DNA from: Bacteroidota bacterium
Lineage (GTDB): Bacteria > Bacteroidota > Bacteroidia > Flavobacteriales_D > Crocinitomicaceae
Assembly (NCBI GenBank): GCA_030148165.1
Contig: JASBTZ010000007.1
Coordinates: forward strand, 186,001 to 250,000
Length of the DNA: 64,000 bases
Direction: 5' to 3'
Positions within the stretch are counted from its first letter, which is position 1. Each line of letters opens with the position of its first letter. The translations under genes were made by a program, and so were the position numbers. The notes under the pieces are model-generated. The model was not told where the DNA came from. It did no database searches and worked only from the letters and a program-made list of their open reading frames with translations. Below, piece after piece: positions 63,392 to 64,000 of the stretch.

Positions 63392-64000
63392 TTAGTTATT
63401 AACCGCGCTGGATGAAGAAGTAGAATCCAGCCCAAGCATTTTTTTGATTTCAGTCACGATTGCCTTCTTGTCAAAGCCACATTCTTCCCAAAGTTCAGCT
63501 TGTGTCCCGTGATTAATGAAACGATCAGGAATACCCAACCGGACAACTTCTGCACTGTACTTCTGATCGATCATGAACTCAAGAATGGCCGAACCGAATC
63601 CACCCATTAAGCAGCCGTCTTCAACCGTAATGACCTTATCAAATTTTGCAAATACCTCGTGCAGCATCGTTTCATCCAAAGGTTTCACGAATCGCATGTC
63701 GTAGTGAGCCACAGAAGCACCGGTCGATTTTAACTCCTCGATTGCTTCCTTTGCAAAATTACCCGGATGACCAATGCTTAAAATAGCGAGATCATTGCCG
63801 CTGCTTAGTTTCCTTCCGGTGCCAACCTTGATCTTCTGGAATTTCGTTTTCCATTCTGTCATAACCCCCTTACCACGAGGATAACGAATGGTAAATGGTC
63901 CCATATCTTCTAGTTGAGCCGTATACATCAGGTTCCTAAGTTCAGACTCATCCATTGGAGCACTGACAGTCATGTTAGGGATACTTCTCATGTAGGATAA
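63392..64000 (-). CDS. dxs: 1-deoxy-D-xylulose-5-phosphate synthase, C-terminal part (truncated by window)
   Basis: The frame is open to the window end: the codons upstream of ATG 63991 read LSY, giving LSYMRSIPNMTVSAPMDE, the Dxs family sequence, so this is an internal fragment. The visible ~200 residues are the last part of the transketolase-like pyrimidine domain plus the C-terminal domain (FTIRYPRGKGV, VEDGCLMGGFGSAI, GIPDRFINHGTQAEL). Dxs starts the non-mevalonate isoprenoid pathway using ThDP. The catalytic ThDP residues are outside the window. Confidence 0.95.
   Translation of the reverse strand, partial: LSYMRSIPNMTVSAPMDESELRNLMYTAQLEDMGPFTIRYPRGKGVMTEWKTKFQKIKVGTGRKLSSGNDLAILSIGHPGNFAKEAIEELKSTGASVAHYDMRFVKPLDETMLHEVFAKFDKVITVEDGCLMGGFGSAILEFMIDQKYSAEVVRLGIPDRFINHGTQAELWEECGFDKKAIVTEIKKMLGLDSTSSSSAVNN

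Noticed and set aside
1-64000. tRNA, rRNA, IS element or prophage
   Set aside because: I looked for tRNA T-loop/acceptor patterns, transposase motifs, terminal inverted repeats and phage structural genes by eye and saw none; a tRNAscan/ISfinder search would settle it.

Overview
The window reads as chromosomal DNA of a marine- or freshwater-type Bacteroidota, most likely a Flavobacteriales-like lineage. I cannot place it more precisely. Four large secreted enzymes end in type IX secretion (T9SS) sorting domains (YPNPT/S start, SGVYF-like end). Many genes are preceded by the Bacteroidota -7 promoter element TAnnTTTG, sometimes with TTTG about 18 bases upstream. Shine-Dalgarno sites are weak or absent, and TTG/GTG starts are common. 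Almost everything is housekeeping or lineage-typical. I saw no phage, insertion sequence, CRISPR array, rRNA or tRNA.

Layout. 1-4.3 kb: end of a MoxR/DUF58 cluster (DUF4350-like membrane protein, MoxR ATPase, DUF58/vWA protein) followed by an L,D-transpeptidase lipoprotein. 4.4-7.7 kb: acyl-CoA carboxylase carboxyltransferase subunit and aspS. 7.7-9.2 kb (minus): a small unknown protein and a DUF6340-like lipoprotein. 9.3-13.6 kb: cysS and polA. 13.6-15.4 kb: divergent DUF6438-like and DUF2891 lipoproteins. 15.4-18.7 kb (minus): a stand-alone DUF4011-type SF1 helicase. 18.8-21.4 kb: cystathionine gamma-synthase/lyase, TrkA/KtrA-like RCK protein, short-chain dehydrogenase. 21.5-25.9 kb: tandem duplicate M43 metalloproteases exported by T9SS. 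25.9-28.7 kb (minus): hemA-hemC-hemD. 28.9-31.7 kb: RDD membrane protein, rsmI, quinone oxidoreductase, Rieske protein. 31.7-33 kb (minus): CPA-type cation/proton antiporter. 33.1-34.7 kb: ALDH7-type dehydrogenase. 34.7-35.3 kb: a nearly gene-free stretch with an orphan terminator, then a small coiled-coil protein on minus. 35.4-43.4 kb: hemW, S9 peptidase, SulP transporter with an extra C-terminal domain, VanZ-like protein, second aldehyde dehydrogenase. 43.4-46.4 kb (minus): thioredoxin-like redoxin and a T9SS trypsin-like protease. 46.5-52 kb: unknown exported protein, uridine-kinase-like enzyme, and a very large NtrY-like sensor kinase. 52-56.8 kb: small membrane protein (minus) and a T9SS reprolysin-like metalloprotease. 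56.8-59.2 kb: gpsA and an aspartate kinase. 59.3-61.6 kb: feoA-feoB-small Cys-rich membrane protein. 61.6-64 kb (minus): FHS-type sugar transporter and the 3' part of dxs, which runs off the window.

The most interesting signals are regulatory or structural rather than a new gene system. (i) An identical 11-base core, TTCTAAATAAG, lies inside dyad-symmetric sequences upstream of hemA and between the feoA promoter and its start codon; this could be a shared iron/heme operator. (ii) Two perfect 11-bp direct repeats 22 bp apart lie upstream of the reprolysin-like protease. (iii) An intrinsic terminator sits 8 bp upstream of the second M43 protease start. (iv) Seven convergent gene pairs have between a 14-bp overlap and a 4-bp gap, with no terminator room. 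(v) An orphan terminator in the 34.7-35.0 kb gap suggests a small RNA. (vi) The SulP transporter carries a fused C-terminal domain. I did not find a convincing, wholly new multi-gene system.
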